A stretch of 64,000 nucleotides of DNA from VAZQ01 sp963712565 (lineage in GTDB: Bacteria; Pseudomonadota; Alphaproteobacteria; Rhizobiales; Xanthobacteraceae), in assembly GCA_963712565.1 (NCBI GenBank), contig CAVQIP010000037.1, forward strand, positions 62,001-126,000, given 5' to 3'. Position numbers and translations under genes: made by a program. The notes under the pieces are model-generated. The model worked only from the letters and a program-made list of their open reading frames with translations, did no database searches and had not been told where the DNA came from. This document shows positions 63,435 to 64,000 of this stretch, piece after piece. Every line of letters starts with the position of its first letter. The first letter of the stretch is position 1.

Positions 63435-63658
63435 GACCCGAACTTCGACCAGTCAGCTTAAACGCCCCGGGGGGAACAATTGCAGGTTCTTCCACCCGCC
63501 GCCAGTCGATTTCATGGCGGCTCGCACGAGGCGAATAATCCCTTGAAATCGCCCTGGAAAACAGCGCGTATCCGGGCCGGCGGCGAGCGCTCCGCGGATT
63601 GACATCCGCCGCCGAGGCGCGTTTCTCTGCCGCCGCCGAAAGGAGGCCGGAACCGGGC

Positions 63659-64000
63659 ATGGGCAACCTCGTCTACCGCCGAAAACTCACCGTCGAATGG
63701 GGCCATTGCGATCCGGCCGGCATCGTGTTCAACAGCCGTTTCTTCGAATTCTTCGATTGGAGCGCCTGGATGCTGTTCGAAACCGCGCTGGGCGTGCGTC
63801 CCTGCGAGCTGGGGACGACCTTCGGCATCGTCGGGATTCCGCTGGTCGACGCCAGGGCGCGCTTTCTCAAACCCGCCAGGTTCAACGACGTGGCCGATAT
63901 CGCCTCCGAGATCAGCGAGTTTCGGCGTTCAAGCTTCGAGGTGGCGCACCGTATCTCGATCGATGGCGAGCTTGCGGTCGAAGGCAGCGAGACGCGGGTG
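63659..64000 (+). CDS. Acyl-CoA thioesterase, 4-hydroxybenzoyl-CoA thioesterase-like (3' end outside window)
   Basis: The first 114 codons of a hotdog-fold thioesterase. MGNLVYRRKLTVEWGHCDPA with Asp at residue 18 in the HCDPAGIVFN motif, the catalytic Asp region of the 4-hydroxybenzoyl-CoA thioesterase (4HBT-I) group, followed by FNSRFFEFFDWSAWMLFE. AGGAGG lies 13 bases before the ATG at 63659. It hydrolyses an aromatic or short acyl-CoA to the acid. The C-terminus is cut by the window edge. Confidence 0.9.
   Translation, partial: MGNLVYRRKLTVEWGHCDPAGIVFNSRFFEFFDWSAWMLFETALGVRPCELGTTFGIVGIPLVDARARFLKPARFNDVADIASEISEFRRSSFEVAHRISIDGELAVEGSETRV

Overview
The window is GC-rich (roughly two thirds G+C by eye) and reads as a chromosomal segment of an alphaproteobacterium of the Hyphomicrobiales (Bradyrhizobium / Rhodoplanes / Pseudorhodoplanes-like). 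The evidence is a very large investment in solute uptake (three branched-chain-amino-acid-type ABC systems, whole or partial; four taurine/nitrate/NMT1-type substrate-binding proteins; one TRAP system; one TctC-type receptor), many aromatic or xenobiotic catabolic genes, rhizobial-style intergenic palindromic repeats, and RpoN-type promoters. I saw no rRNA or tRNA gene, CRISPR array, IS element or phage. All assignments come from reading sequence; no database was searched.

Layout. 0-3 kb: end of a LivHM permease pair and its binding protein. 3-8.6 kb: a DUF1445 hydro-lyase, a ClC antiporter with a small partner, a metallo-beta-lactamase lactonase, a 3-hydroxyisobutyrate-dehydrogenase-like enzyme and an alpha/beta hydrolase. 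8.8-11.9 kb: a TRAP transporter (dctPQM). 12-14 kb: two unknown proteins around a CBS-pair protein. 14.2-17.3 kb: an endonuclease Q-type PHP domain fused to a UvrD-like helicase. 17.5-26.1 kb: a nitrogen-scavenging block: NasT (ANTAR antiterminator), nrtABC behind a sigma-54 promoter plus ANTAR hairpins plus intrinsic terminator, and a convergent cynABD-cynS (cyanate transport and cyanase) operon with its own sigma-54 promoter. 26.4-28.3 kb: a membrane protein and a TctC receptor. 28.9-41.1 kb: a TetR-linked catabolic regulon (FAD oxidoreductase, sugar-isomerase-like protein, DUF993, Gfo/Idh/MocA dehydrogenase, ABC transporter, DHDPS-family aldolase, TetR, divergent binding protein, GNAT, epimerase) with three copies of a GTAAC-N6-GTTAC operator candidate. 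41.5-58.1 kb: aldehyde dehydrogenase, a complete Liv transporter, and a co-directional aromatic-degradation block (two luciferase-like monooxygenases, CoA-transferase, MetE-like methyltransferase, ACMSD-like amidohydrolase, two hydrolases, class III ring-cleavage dioxygenase). 58.2-64 kb: an outer-membrane porin, an HlyD-type adaptor, a TolC protein and the start of a thioesterase.

Two features cut across the window. First, about a dozen genes are interrupted by frameshifts, and nearly all can be repaired by removing single bases, most densely at 30.8-34.0 and 43.2-44.1 kb; the protein sequence stays family-like on both sides, so consensus error is more likely than gene decay. Second, most longer intergenic gaps carry palindromic repeats, and five of these contain a nested two-palindrome unit that appears to be a mobile or expanding element.

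The most interesting candidates are the sigma-54/ANTAR-controlled nitrate-cyanate block, the EndoQ-UvrD fusion, the two-palindrome repeat family and the TetR/DUF993 regulon.
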